DNA of 64,000 nucleotides from Macrotrachela quadricornifera (Eukaryota > Rotifera > Eurotatoria > Philodinida > Philodinidae), in the NCBI GenBank assembly GCA_022393335.1, contig JAJEKB010021128.1:1-64000 (forward strand), read 5' to 3'. Position numbers and translations under genes: made by a program. Numbering within the stretch: the first letter of the stretch is position 1; the number at the start of each line of letters is the position of its first letter. The notes below the pieces were generated by a model. It saw only the letters and a list, made by a program, of their open reading frames with translations. It searched no databases and was not told the DNA's origin. This document shows, one piece after another, positions 12,267 to 23,771 of this stretch.

Positions 12267-13903
12267 ATGTGGCAACGATGTTTTACTCTGGTTCTTATTC
12301 TCGGTTTAAATTTAATATTGTTACAAATAATTTATATAATATCAATAGCTAATAATAAATCACATTGGAAAACATTTGATTTTACTGTCAAAAATCTAAA
12401 TGAAAATGAAGATAATTTATCGAATATAGGATTTAGTATAAATGAATATGAAGAAGCAAAAATAGAAGAAAGAAATATTGAAAATATGTACAAGATTAGT
12501 GCTGTATTACTACATTGGAAACGATTACATGGCATACGAAGAACTGTTCGCTATCTTGTTTCAAGTGGTCTTTTTGAAGAAATAATTATATGGAATAATA
12601 ATCCTAAAATTAATTTGACTATAAATTATTTTGCTACAAATAGTAAATCATTAAAATTAATTCGTATAATTAATTCTAAACATAATTTAAAAGACGAAGC
12701 TAAATATCGTGCTTGTGCGAAAGCAAAAAATCCTGCATGTTTTTATGTTGACGATGATTGGAATGTATCAAAATATACAAGAAGTTTAATATCTAGTTTT
12801 CGATCTGATCCTAGTTTATTACATACAGTTACAGATACATATACATATTATACTAATTTAGTTTGGACTTATTTTGATGATAAAATATCATTACATAGTG
12901 GATTTTCATGGATTGGTTGTGGAAGTTTATTTTTACGTCGACATGCTAAAAAACATATTAAACTTCTTTATAAATATCTTAAAAATGATCCAAGTAACTA
13001 AACAATTAATATAAAAGAAATGTTTGTTTATTTTTGTTTATAGATTTAATTGGATTTGGTGATGCTTTCTTTTCTATTTGGCTTAATAATATTCCAGTTC
13101 AAATGAATACAAATATAGTTAATCATCCTACATCGTATTACGAAGATCGTGTATCATTTTCTTCAACATATAATTTTTCAATATCTCAATATAAAAGTTC
13201 GATTTTAGCCATTCGTATTCTTGAAAATTCTTTACGTTCTGATAAAATAGATTCAATATTTCCTTTTGAAGAAAATCGTCGTTTTCCATATTATGTTAAA
13301 TCTCCAAATATAAATGATGATTTTATATTTTATACTAATATTATTCCATACAAATTTAAAGATGTTTCATTCAATATAAAACGAGATTTTCTACGAGGAA
13401 CACGTAAAAATTTACCAAACGATCCAAATTCTCAATATTATTGTAAACATAGTACATTACATGCAGTTGATAACGATCTTTCTACATGTTGGTCTGCAAA
13501 TAGATTTATAAATTTAGGAGATTTTTTTGCAATTGATTTTTTACATATTCAAAAAAATATTAGATTTACAATTGCTGTTGCTCATAGTCCAATAATACAA
13601 AGAAATCTTCAGATAAAAATTTCATTCGATGGTCTTAATTGGAAATATTATCGACCATTAAAAGGAATTTTTACAAAAATTAATCGAACATTAGAATATC
13701 ATGTTCATACGTTTTTATTCGATTCTACTCAATTTACTTCAGGTTTTCAATCATTTCGGTATATTTCATTCAAAGCAAATCAAGATTATGATCATCGTTT
13801 TCAAATATGTCAAATTCAAATTATTTCACTAAAGATTAGAGACAATATTAACAATCAATTTTATCCATTAGAATATATTAAGTCAAGCAATAATCTTTTG
13901 TAA
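12267..13903 (+). CDS. Type II membrane glycosyltransferase-like protein with C-terminal discoidin-like region
   Basis: Two exons, 12267-12993 and 13044-13903, split by a 50-nt GT-AG phase-1 intron and giving 528 aa. A short cytosolic N-terminus is followed by a signal anchor at residues 7-28, the usual layout of Golgi glycosyltransferases. The catalytic-like region (about 70-300) carries FYVDDDW with D162-D164, a DxD-type nucleotide-sugar/metal site, followed by HSGFSWIGCGSLFLRR. Residues from about 374 to 515 (HSTLHAVDNDLSTCWSANRF onward) resemble an F5/8 type C (discoidin) sugar-binding domain. The combination suggests a lumenal enzyme with its own lectin module. The donor and acceptor cannot be told from sequence, and the fold assignment is by motif only. 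Confidence 0.75.
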
Positions 13904-14336
13904 GATATGAACAAAATTACATTATTCATCTTATGAATTTGAACATTGAATGGATTGGTTCCTCTTGATAAATATTTTAATGAGATATTTTCTGTCGTTT
14001 ACGTGTAGAGAATGGATGAATTTGTTCACATTAATGATTGTTTGAAGAACATGAAGAAATAGATTCTCATTATTGATCACCTGTCGACTATGATGCATTA
14101 ACCTGACTGGTTCGAATAACTGTTAACCTACCGAACATTACTGAAGCATCAGATTTTTATTTATTTTTTTATAGAATTTGAACTAAAACACGACTTGATA
14201 GTTCCATGTTTCGGCTCGTTAGAATCTTTTTCTGTTTGACGATGGATGTGAGATCTAAATTTCATTTTAATTTGTTTCGATCTGAATATTTATGTATATA
14301 CTACGGCGATGCACCGACTATATATAGCGTGAGAAC
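13904..14336. other. Intergenic, no gene seen
   Basis: Downstream flank of the glycosyltransferase-like gene. No coding exon, RNA or repeat was recognised before the dispersed repeat begins. Confidence 0.4.
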
Positions 14337-14546
14337 AAGAAGAAAATATCTATACTACGAAAAATCCCATAGATGATGAAGATGAAACGAAAAATCCATA
14401 CGACATTTATGACAGAAACGAAAAATACCTCGACATGAAGAATAGAGAAAAACGCAGAATGAAAGAGAATATCACATATGAAATGTGTGTGAATAACGTA
14501 TAGAGTATAAAAATAGATATTCTGTTTTTCAACACATTATTTATAT
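14337..14546. repeat. Dispersed repeat, copy 2
   Basis: Matches 9377-9556 in the same orientation. This copy has about 30 extra bases near 14370-14400, where the phrase CGAAAAATCC occurs twice. Such local duplication is compatible with slippage in a decaying repeat. Confidence 0.7.
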
Positions 14547-15648
14547 ACTTTTTATATAGGACTAGAGGTGTCAGCCAACACCCTGATCGGTGGCGGTGGC
14601 TGGAATTGCTATTAGTTATTTTTCAGAAAACTTTTCAATTTTGAAAAAGTTGGAAGCGAAAAAACGAAACGAAACGTTATAATCAGAGACTGGGTTGAAA
14701 GAAACCAAAAATCTGGTTTTGAAGGGGGAAATATTTGAATATATCCACTGAGAAAGGATTTAAACTATTCTATCTTATAGGTACCTTTATGAATATCTCG
14801 CATATGAATACCTCGAAAACGAATATCTTCTCTGCTCTCATTTAGATCTCAAAAAAGAGAAGACCAAACTTTTTTGTTTTAGTTCTTATCATGTTAATAT
14901 ATGTATCATGAAGATTTTTTTTAGTTTTTGCAAAATTCGTTGACATAATCATTAAGTTTTCAGAAAAGACTTGTCGTGAGAGACAGTCCTTTGTCAAAAA
15001 TATTATTAGTATTGTATTCATTTTCGATCTTCGTACATCTCAGATAAAGGGTTGTTTTCAACAGATCAGTAATTAACAGGCTTTTCTGAAACAGTTGAAT
15101 CGATAAATACACAATATATAAAGAAAAATATGCTGTAAACGTTTATAATCCTCAGCAAAAAAATGTTCATGCATAAAGTTTCATTGCATCTGCTGTAATA
15201 TGTGAACGTATTTGACAACGGGACAGCTATCTTGGTCAAAAGACAAGTGAACATCTTCAACATTTTCGACCCTTAAAACATATGAAGCTGTGTTACTGCA
15301 CGAGAACCATATTTATTATCATTATAGATTAGTAAGAAACTATTTCTTTTGGTTCGTATAACTTTTGGAAAATATTTACTCGCATAAAGCTTACAGATAG
15401 TATTGATTTGCCTATTAGATTATGATAATATAAATGATATCGCTTGAGTAAGTGTGTAAGATGTCGGTTTCATGTTTTTATTTGAATATTTCATGAATAG
15501 TATACGTAATAGTCAACTGCGTAAAATATGTTATATATATATATATAAAGTCACTTTATTCTTTACACATACTGTAAGTTTTTTTCCAAGGTGAGGTATG
15601 GCATCCATAAACTGTTTCTTTGAGATTATATTTCTGTGGAATTATTGA
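14547..15648. other. Intergenic, no gene seen
   Basis: Mostly AT-rich. A (TA)n microsatellite lies near 15530-15547. No convincing exon was found; the 65-codon frame at 15066-15263 lacks motifs. Confidence 0.4.
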
Positions 15649-16221
15649 TTAACGTGGGCACGAATAGTCCCGTACCATTGCCAATGCTTTTGCATCGTAG
15701 CGGTCTCTGTCAAGACAGTAAAGTCTTTTGGCTTCATCATTGTGTGCACACCGTTGGTAAGCAAGATCAGGTCGATCGATTATGTCTACACAATCTTTTA
15801 TCCATTTGGCAATGGTCTCAGTGCATCCAAATTCCAAGGTGCAGCATTGTGTACATCCAAATTCTGGTTTTGATACATCACCACCGACAGTTGGATGAAA
15901 AATGTATGTCAACAAATTCAGCTTCGGCGGTCCAAATGGAAACATTGGCGATAATTCAATACGCACTTTGTATGATCCATTTCTGTACGGTACGGATTGT
16001 GGTAATATGCGTCCATATATATGGTACGGATTGGTTTCTTGTCCTAGTTCTGGTCTTTCATATTGAAAATATGTCTGAACAGTAGCATCTCTTGTTAATA
16101 TTCGAAATTCTTTCAGCAATCGCGGTGAAAGAGATGGACAAGTATAGCCAAACTCATCGAAAATGCTGTTCGCGTTCGGCTGGATAGTGTTGTCGTTGTT
16201 ATGATTAAAGAAGTTACTCAT
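15649..16221 (-). CDS. UBC-fold (ubiquitin-conjugating enzyme-like) protein
   Basis: A 190-residue protein starting at the ATG at 16221; the open frame extends upstream but only to a TTG. A possible 3' splice site just upstream, near 16275, suggests a 5' UTR intron. The order of conserved E2 elements is clear: helix 1 (RLLKEFRILTRD, 34-45), Y-x-I-x-GRILPQ near 66-75, YKVRIELSPMFPFGPPKLNLLTYIFHP (84-110; the core E2 PPK and HP motifs), then a C-terminal PDL...NDEA...LY..DR..Y pattern (151-175). E2s carry the active Cys about eight residues after HP; here Cys123, Cys126, Cys127 and Cys133 follow a longer, unusual loop, so the catalytic Cys is uncertain. It could be an atypical E2 or an inactive variant. 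It would act in the cytosol or nucleus. Confidence 0.8.
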   Translation of the reverse strand: MSNFFNHNNDNTIQPNANSIFDEFGYTCPSLSPRLLKEFRILTRDATVQTYFQYERPELGQETNPYHIYGRILPQSVPYRNGSYKVRIELSPMFPFGPPKLNLLTYIFHPTVGGDVSKPEFGCTQCCTLEFGCTETIAKWIKDCVDIIDRPDLAYQRCAHNDEAKRLYCLDRDRYDAKALAMVRDYSCPR

Positions 16222-16575
16222 GTTAGAAGACGAAATGTATAAAAATTGACTATACGTGTTTTCGTCTAAAAAGAAAAAATTGAGAAGTACCAAGTACCAA
16301 TTTCGTTATTTTTATAACCAATATGAAGTATAATAAATTCATATATTTAAACGTAGTTAGAAATTTACGCAATTCAGATGACTAAGAATACAAAGTTTGC
16401 TTTTGGTAAAACAAACAAAATGGAATTTTTTTCATTCTCTTTTTAATCAGTGAGTCAAAGGATGCACGAAATACATTAAAATTTCATGGATACTGAAGTA
16501 TTCGGAGCGGCATCTATAATAAGGTGATGACACATAATTGAGCACATTTTTGAAGGTGAGGGTGGCTTATATATA
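16222..16575. other. Upstream region of the UBC-fold gene
   Basis: Contains the probable 5' UTR and promoter of the minus-strand UBC-like gene. No clear promoter element could be named. Confidence 0.35.
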
Positions 16576-16661
16576 CAGTAAAACCTCCTAAACTGGGCAC
16601 CTCCGTAAGATGGGCACTTTGAACGGGTCCCAAGGGTGCTCACTTAAGAGAGGTTTTACTA
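16576..16661. mobile_element. 86-bp MITE with TA target duplication, pogo/Tigger-like termini
   Basis: The left end reads CAGTAAAACCTCC and the right end reads GAGGTTTTACTA, giving inverted repeats of roughly 25 bp with a few mismatches (inner block GGGCACC against GGGTGCTC). The element is flanked by TA on both sides (16574-16575 and 16662-16663). TA duplication and these termini fit the Tc1/mariner superfamily, probably pogo/Tigger. It is too short to code. Confidence 0.75.
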
Positions 16662-17036
16662 TAATAAACTTTGTATTAACCCCACGAGTCCGGCCGTGAA
16701 CGAAAAAAACATCAGTCAATCGGTGAAACGGGCTGGGTCAAAAAAAAACGGTCATCGACATCTCTGGTCCAGATCAATATCTCACAACAATAAAAATATC
16801 AATACGAAGAAAAGAAAACAGTATGCATAGCTGTTTTTGTTTTACTTATACTATTTGTAATACATGTAAGCATAATTATACTCTTCTCTATTAGCATGTG
16901 ACAATATGAAAGTTGTACAGAATAGAAAATAGTAAATCTGTACACACAGTAAATTTAAAGTATTTTAACTTGAACAATTAAAATTTCAAATTATATTAGT
17001 AATCATATATTCTTCTAATCAGTCATTTTACGATTT

Positions 17037-17350
17037 CACACAGAATTCCTAAAAATTATTTCAGAATCAAATTCTTTGTTAATATCTTTTTCAGTAATTA
17101 ATTCAACTTTCGATAACAATGATTGTATCCTCTCACACAATTCAGATGGAATAAATATTGAAAAATATGATTTTTATCAAGTTTATCTATATAATCATGA
17201 TTACACGATAAATTTTCAATAAAATTTGAAATACATTCATGTCGGAGTTGAACAAATTCTATATTAATTAATATAAAATCTAAAATTTGGAATGTTTCAA
17301 CAATAACTTTACATGGATAAGAGATATCCTTCCTGTATATTTGCAGTTTA
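17037..17350 (-). pseudogene. Unrecognised coding relic, one frameshift
   Basis: The minus strand shows a protein-like frame starting LQIYRKDISYPCKVIVETF and continuing to HECISNFIENLSCNHDYIDK, then a frame change near 17150 into IPSELCERIQSLLSK and ELITEKDINKEF. Both halves look like ordinary soluble helical protein and join naturally after a one-base correction. No start codon, flanking exon or known domain was found, so this looks like the remains of one exon. Confidence 0.4.
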
Positions 17351-17943
17351 ACTCATGCTTTATCTAATGCATACACAGATGAAGATATAATAATAAAAGT
17401 GTACTGGAGAACGAATTAATAAGAAAAGTACTTTTTTGTTAGAGAAAGAATGCAAATATTTAACAAGAGCAAGCGGAATAGATAAGAATCTGTGAAGAAT
17501 AAAAAAAGAAATACTAGCATCATTGATTTCGTTTGGGTGCTGGATTTGAAAAAAAGAACAGCCAATATTTACCGATTATTTGCTTTTTTTCATCTACTAG
17601 GTAGCATATGCCTTTTTTCTCAATATTGGCACTTCAGTTCACGTTTATCTTCATTACTCGGAGGAAAATGAATAGTCATTAGCATTAGTTATATCATGTA
17701 TTACTTCCAGATAACGATTGCACGTGTAAGTTGGGCCCTTTTTTTTTATCTTTCTACATAATGAAAGAAGAAGAATGTATTTTTTGAATCAGAGACAACA
17801 AAGGTCAAGATAATTGTAGATATGACGCTGTCAATATACAATTAAGTACAAAGTAACTAGAAGCTACTGAAATTTATTTTTTTGGGATTTATTCATTCGT
17901 AGAGGTTCTTTTTAGGATCCAGTAATTGTATCAATGTTTCAGC
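17351..17943. other. Intergenic, no gene seen
   Basis: AT-rich sequence with an A/G-rich stretch at 17450-17560. No exon or RNA was recognised. Confidence 0.35.
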
Positions 17944-19240
17944 CAGAGTTGCCAAACTTCCTGATTTAGCCAGGAGGCTCCTGGCTTTTGGGCTATTCTC
18001 CTGGTTAAAAAATCTCCTGGTACCAGGAGCTGGCTTTTGAGATTTTCTCCTGGTTTCTAAATTTTTGTTCTCGCCTTGACTTTTAGCAACATTTTGAATC
18101 ACCAAAATAAGATAAGAAAAATAAAAAGAAAGAGAAGAACATAAGCATCACACTATTTAATGAACGTAACAATCAATAAGAAAATATGTTAATTTTTTTG
18201 ATATTTATAAAATTAAAGTTATCAATTAACTCTCGCAAATAAATTCTATTCTAAAAACCTGTGGCAATGTTCCTAATTTTAGAAAACTGTTTCAATTCGT
18301 TTTCTCTATATCATCCTCAAACGCCTTTTGTGAATCATTATTCAGTCACATGATATTTTTGTGGAATAATAATCGAAATAGCATGAGGCATGATCTCGGA
18401 GATGCAGAATTCAAAATTAAAGTGAATGCTCAATATAACTGTTCAGAATTTTAAGATCAGTTTCTGAACAATCAGGATTTATTGAAATAAATTCGATCAT
18501 CAGAAAAACGTACTCATATTGCTAAGATACCACGGCCAGTATGAATGATAATTTATGGTTTCTATGTACCGATATTTTTGGTTCAATTTCTAAATACAAT
18601 TTACTTACTGTCCTTTGTGTATTTTGTAAATGATTGTGAAATTAATAGTAATATAGAACACATAATTATCTCTATTTTTCATGTAATATATATGGGCGTG
18701 TACAGTCAGTGAGATACCTCATTTGCTTTCGTTCTATTATCAGTTAAAGAGCCTATACGTATTCCGACCAAATTATCACTCTCATCGCTGAACTGCGAAA
18801 TTTCAAATATTAGCCGCTGATGGCTCTCTTATATAAAATTATTCAACCCCGAAAATCGTGACCTATCGTTTTCACGGAACTAAATAATTTCATATAAGAC
18901 AGCCATTAGCAGCTGATATTTGAAATTTAGCAGTTTAGCGACGAGAGTGATAATTTGGTCGGAATACGGATAGGTTCTTTAACTGATAATAGAAAGAAAG
19001 CAAATAGGGTATCTCACTGACTGTTCACACCCATATATAGTATCGCAGAAAAATTTGACTATTCTTTCATCAGCAGAAGATCTGAATCACTTGCGCAAAC
19101 GAAAATTCCAGTTTTCTTTCGAAAAAAGACAACCAAAAAGCTTCCTAATTTCGATAAAAGTCTCCTGAATGTTCTCCTGTTTTTAAGTAAGAATCTCCTG
19201 GTCAACTCCTGGTTTTATAAATTTGGATTTGGCAACCCTG
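17944..19240. mobile_element. Non-autonomous hAT-like element, about 1.3 kb
   Basis: The left terminus is CAGAGTTGCCAAACTT and the right terminus is TTTGGCAACCCTG, imperfect inverted repeats of the CAGRGTTGCCAAA type. Subterminal regions on both sides hold many scattered copies of CTCCTGG/CCAGGAG (17960-18060 and 19155-19215), typical of transposase-binding clusters in hAT elements. The flanking 8-mers (GTTTCAGC and GTGTATAC) agree only partly, so the target duplication is decayed or the edges are slightly off. A palindromic element is nested inside. No transposase was seen. Confidence 0.6.
18687..19039. mobile_element. 353-bp palindromic MITE nested in the hAT-like element
   Basis: Two arms of about 150 bp are near-perfect inverted copies. 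The left arm begins TATATATGGGCGTG and the right arm ends CACCCATATATA. Both carry CAGTCAGTGAGATACC and TATTCCGACCAAATTATCAC or their complements. Transcripts would form a long hairpin. It has no coding capacity. A TA target site is possible, but the AT-rich flank makes it ambiguous. Confidence 0.8.
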
Positions 19241-20430
19241 GTGTATACTGCACGGCCCTGACAACAAAAAAAGGAATTTGTTTGTTATCGATTTTTGTAA
19301 ATATAAAAATATCAACAATATTGATTAAGTAACATTAGATTGAAACTATTCTATGTACATGCCTAAACTGTTGCCTATCATCTGATGGCTCTGTATAAAC
19401 GAAGTCGTTACTTCCTTTTCTGTATTCTTTTTCTCTTGTTCCATACAATATGGCTTTCTTTTTTTGCAACTTGGTACCTTGTGCAGCAGCAGAACGAAAT
19501 GAAAGAACAGTCATCAGTACTCTCAATTTCTAACTGTGAATTATATAAAATCAATATGAATTGCTTCGATCCTATTATTAAGTTAATTTGTTTAATCTCT
19601 AGTTTCAGAATTACATTGCAAACTTTTTATGAGAATACCATCGATTTTAGTATGAAAAAAACCCTATAAAAACAAACTTTTACTCGTTTTTATTGAAAAG
19701 CTATAATTAGAAACTTTAGGTGAAAAAAAGCATGATAGCGGAAAATTTTCGTAGTTTATAGTTCTATATTCCTAACATTTACTGTAGAAGTTTGACTTTT
19801 ATCGAGTAGGTTACATGTAGGAAAATGTATGATCTAGTGGCTGAAGTTACGTTCTCTATTATAGTGTGAGAACAAAAGGACCTTTGAAGTCTGAGTTTGC
19901 GTCGTTTTGAAGCCGAAATAAGAGTATATGTATACCGTAATTTTTATTGCTTTACATCTAACCATTCGAAAATGGGTTGTATACTACCAAAACTATGGCA
20001 ATTCATTATTAAACCTTAATATCTTAGTAGTCAATTAACTCATAGAACTGGAATTTGAGTAAAAAAGAGACTCAACCGAGTAGCTTCTCTTACAGTTGGT
20101 CACGGGTTTTCAGTTCTATATAGTAGCAACTAGAACGATAATTTGTGATCAGTGCAAAATTTTTGATAAAACAAACTATTGTTTTACGTCATTTTGAGAG
20201 AAATACTTGAATACGTTCTCTTGACAACCGTAAGAGTTCATTCTGTCTCTATACTCGAAAGAGTTTTATGGATACAGAGAGTCGAACAGGAGGTACTGAA
20301 AGGCTAGATTACGTTGAGAAACAATTAATATGCATCGGTTCCATTGCATCTTTTTCATATTACATGTACAATTGTGTTGCAGGAAAAAGTCGAATTTTAA
20401 TCGACTCTACTGTTTATTATTGATTATTGT
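19241..20430. other. Intergenic, one possible orphan signal-anchor exon
   Basis: A frame from the ATG at 19385 begins with a basic tip and a strong hydrophobic run (residues 10-31), followed by a Gln/Glu-rich segment, like the first exon of a type II protein. No partner exons were found. The rest is featureless AT-rich DNA. Confidence 0.3.
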
Positions 20431-21635
20431 ATGGCGTTTTTCCGGAAGAGTTTCTTCAATACAGTTATTCTTATAATTCTAACATGCATGGCATTGAGTA
20501 TCATGGTAGGGATCTATCGATTTCGTTGCAACCACAAAGTATCTTTACAATTTCAAAATGATCTTAGTCAAGTGCGCGTCTTTTGTTTTGTTCTTACTGC
20601 ACCAGAATATTTTGATACTAGAGCACAAGCAGTGTATTCTACTTGGGGTCGACAATGTGACGGTCTATTTTTCATCACAGAATCATCGAACGATACTAAA
20701 GGCTTACCTATAGCACCGATCGCTAATATTACACCTGGCTACGAGCATTTAACACAAAAAGTTGTTTTAGCTTTGCAATATGCATATGAATATCATTTCA
20801 ATAATTTTGACTGGTTCATTAAAGCTGATGATGATACCTATATTTTTATGGAAAATATGAAAGCATTTCTACGTGAACAGAACACTTATGAACCGGTTGC
20901 ATTTGGATGGATTTCGAAGGTATGTATTTTGATAATTCAGAGTTTTTATGAATTAATTCATCAGGCTTTATGATTTATCAACCTTTTTCGATTAGATTAA
21001 ATGTAGGTAAGTAAACCTGCTCTAGAAGACAGACGTTTGAAAAAACGCGATTGCTAGAAAATAAAATTTTTTCAACCTTATCATGCATCATTTTTTGTTG
21101 ACATAAAACAACTTTTCTGGTGAATCATGAGAACGATCTAATGGGAATCACATTTGATCATCTATATATGTTTTCTTAAATATGTTTGCTAGGGTTATGA
21201 CTATCACCAAGGTGGTGCTTCCTATGTGTTAAGTCGAGAAGCACTAAAACGTTTCAATCAAGCTCATAAAAACCCTAATACAACGTGTCGCAAATATGGT
21301 GGTCATGAAGATATTGAAATCCGCGCATGTCTTCGTAGTGAAGGTGTCTATATGGGCAACACACGCGACAAAGAAAATCGTGAACGTTTTCATCCTCTGA
21401 ATTTTTATGATCATTTCGTTGGTCCTATACCAGATTGGTACAAGGAGAGAGCAGCACTTGAACCTGTAACCGTAAGTATTCTTTTTTTTCTCATTAATTA
21501 ACAGTAAAGTGAATTATTATTTTTTCAAAGAGTTACGAATGTTGTGGTGAAGACGTAATATCATTTCACTACGTTCCTTGGAATGAAATATATTTAATTG
21601 ATTCAATGTGGTATAGATTTCGACGTGAAAGATAA
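20431..21635 (+). CDS. C1GALT1: Core-1 beta-1,3-galactosyltransferase (T-synthase family)
   Basis: Three exons, 20431-20919, 21193-21471 and 21531-21635, all phase 0 with GT-AG introns, giving 290 aa. The family transfers galactose from UDP-Gal to GalNAc-Ser/Thr in the Golgi, forming the core-1 O-glycan. A signal anchor lies at residues 10-30. GT31 motifs follow in order: RAQAVYSTWGRQCD, then DWFIKADDDTYIFMEN with the DxD site at D133-D135, the HQGGASYVLSREAL acceptor-side segment opening exon 2, GGHEDIEIRACLRSEGVYMG, and a C-terminal ECCGEDVISFHYV that matches the family's CC..D..SFHYV ending. At 290 aa it is somewhat shorter than vertebrate enzymes (about 360) but all core motifs are present. 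It may act on Thr/Ser-rich stalks such as that at 1.2-4.7 kb (inference). Close paralogues are expected in this lineage, so one-to-one orthology is not claimed. Confidence 0.9.
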
Positions 21636-23771
21636 GCGCACACAATTTGAAATTAGTTTTCATGAAATAACTATTTTAATGAGTTTGTCAGGATAAAAGA
21701 TATGATTTTTTTTGTCTTTTTCTGTTATTTTTGTTCTATGATTGTACGTTGATGATATATACATTCCTTTTTTCTTTTATGTATTCATGTTATATACCAT
21801 GTGTTCTCTTTGCTTTTGATATAACAGAGATATTTTCCTTCTTATTCATGGTTCTTCTGTTTTCTCTTTTTTTTAATGATTAAAAATTTTCCTTTTAAAC
21901 TAAAGGATCGAAAATTTCAAGCTCTACAGAAACTGGTAATTTTGTTTTTAGCAGGCCTTCTGTCAATGTTAGTATTAGCAAATGACAGAAGAATAAAATA
22001 TTTGAAGATAAAGAAAACTTTAGTATTAAAAACTGGAGAATGAACGTCAGAGACAGAGATAATTAGAGACAATTGATTAATCAACATGTACAAGTTATTC
22101 CCGTTGATTCAAACATAAAAAGGATAGTGTTAACTTATAAAACACAGATAGTTAAAAGAAGGTCTCAAGAATCAAAGATAATATGTAGAATTGTACAACA
22201 AAAAAATAACACAAATATTGGTAAACGAGATAATGAAACGATGTTTTGATAGGTTTTTTTTGCATCTTTTTCGTAACTTCATCTTTAACTCTTTTCTTTT
22301 ATATTAATATTACAGAAATTGAAAGATAATAAGAAATAGAAGAAAGTGTAGTACTCAATGATTCAATTGCTTGTTGCTCTACTGATTTAAAATATGAACT
22401 TGTTATTAAACTATATAGACTATTAGTTTCATATAGTACATATAAATATCATAAAAATAATAACTTGTGCAAATGCTAATCAAAGAAAATGCGTATTTCT
22501 TTTCCTAGTTGATCTTGTTTCTATTTGTTCACTATTATCACGTGATGTTTGGCAAATATTAAAAAGAGTAAGAATATTGAATAAACTCATATTTAAAATT
22601 GGTACTAAAATAATACTCATGTTATAAATTTTAAAAATTATACTATAAACTTCATATATACTATATGAATTTTATAGGACAAAATTACGATCTATGATAA
22701 AATTTCAATATGTACGTGCGATTTAGACAGTAGTGAAGGCAGAGGTGGGATAAAGCTCTCAAAAACAAAAAAAACTTTTTGACTCTACTACTAAACTTGA
22801 ATAGAGTGACATTAGATCTACAGTTTAAGTTATAATCTGAATGATTATCTTCACATATTTGAGTGTTGAGTAAGTTTTCTTACTTTTTGTCAAAATTTAA
22901 TATTTGTACTAAGTTATACTGGAAATCCGAGCAAACATTCCGAAAGAGCTATTGATACTAAAAATTGTCAGAGAAAGTTGACCATTTTGGTTTGAATAAG
23001 TTGATTTTCTTTCGATTCAGCATTCATGACAGTCAGCATATACTCTTACAATTAGTATATTCGTCTATTACATTATTTTGCTGCATAGCATTCAGTAGGA
23101 CCAAAATTATTAATGATATTCCGAACTGTATGTTTAAATTATTTTTAAGAATGTTTCGATGAAAAATTTAATATTTTTTATATCAATATTTTCATTTTTA
23201 CTAATTAAATTATTACATTATTTATCTTAATTGAAACTTTCAATTAACAATAGGAAACAAAATACATATTCATTTGATGAAATTCTATAGAATATTGTCG
23301 ACTATATGTCAATATTCTCCTGTGTTTTTTTTAATATTTCATGTCATAAGTATGAACAATATGGCTTTCAATAAAAAAAAATTCAATTATCAAGCAAGTA
23401 TTAAATCGCAAAGACTTATGGCTCGAGAAATCGTGAATTCTTATATATAAAGCATATTTTAGTTATGACATTCCTTAAATATTGATTTGTCCATTAAAAA
23501 CGCTTTACAACGACTTAATATGGGATAAATACACATATTCATCTTTTCTCTCTCTCCTCATGTATTGAACTAATTAGACCCTAGAGAATTGATTAAATGT
23601 ATTTCCAAGACTTTCAGAACAATAGTCTAACACATTGTCCAAGATACATCTAGGATCTTAAACTCTGTTATCCAACAAGTATTTTGCTGTTGTTCCAATC
23701 ATCTCATAATTATTTGAAGAGAAAACATAATTAGAATTCTTTTTTATTAAATAAATTGAACAAAAATAAAT
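21636..23771. other. Intergenic, no gene seen
   Basis: AT-rich DNA. Short protein-like stretches around 22350-22600 on the plus strand have no start, splice context or recognisable family. No repeats with clear ends were seen. Confidence 0.35.
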
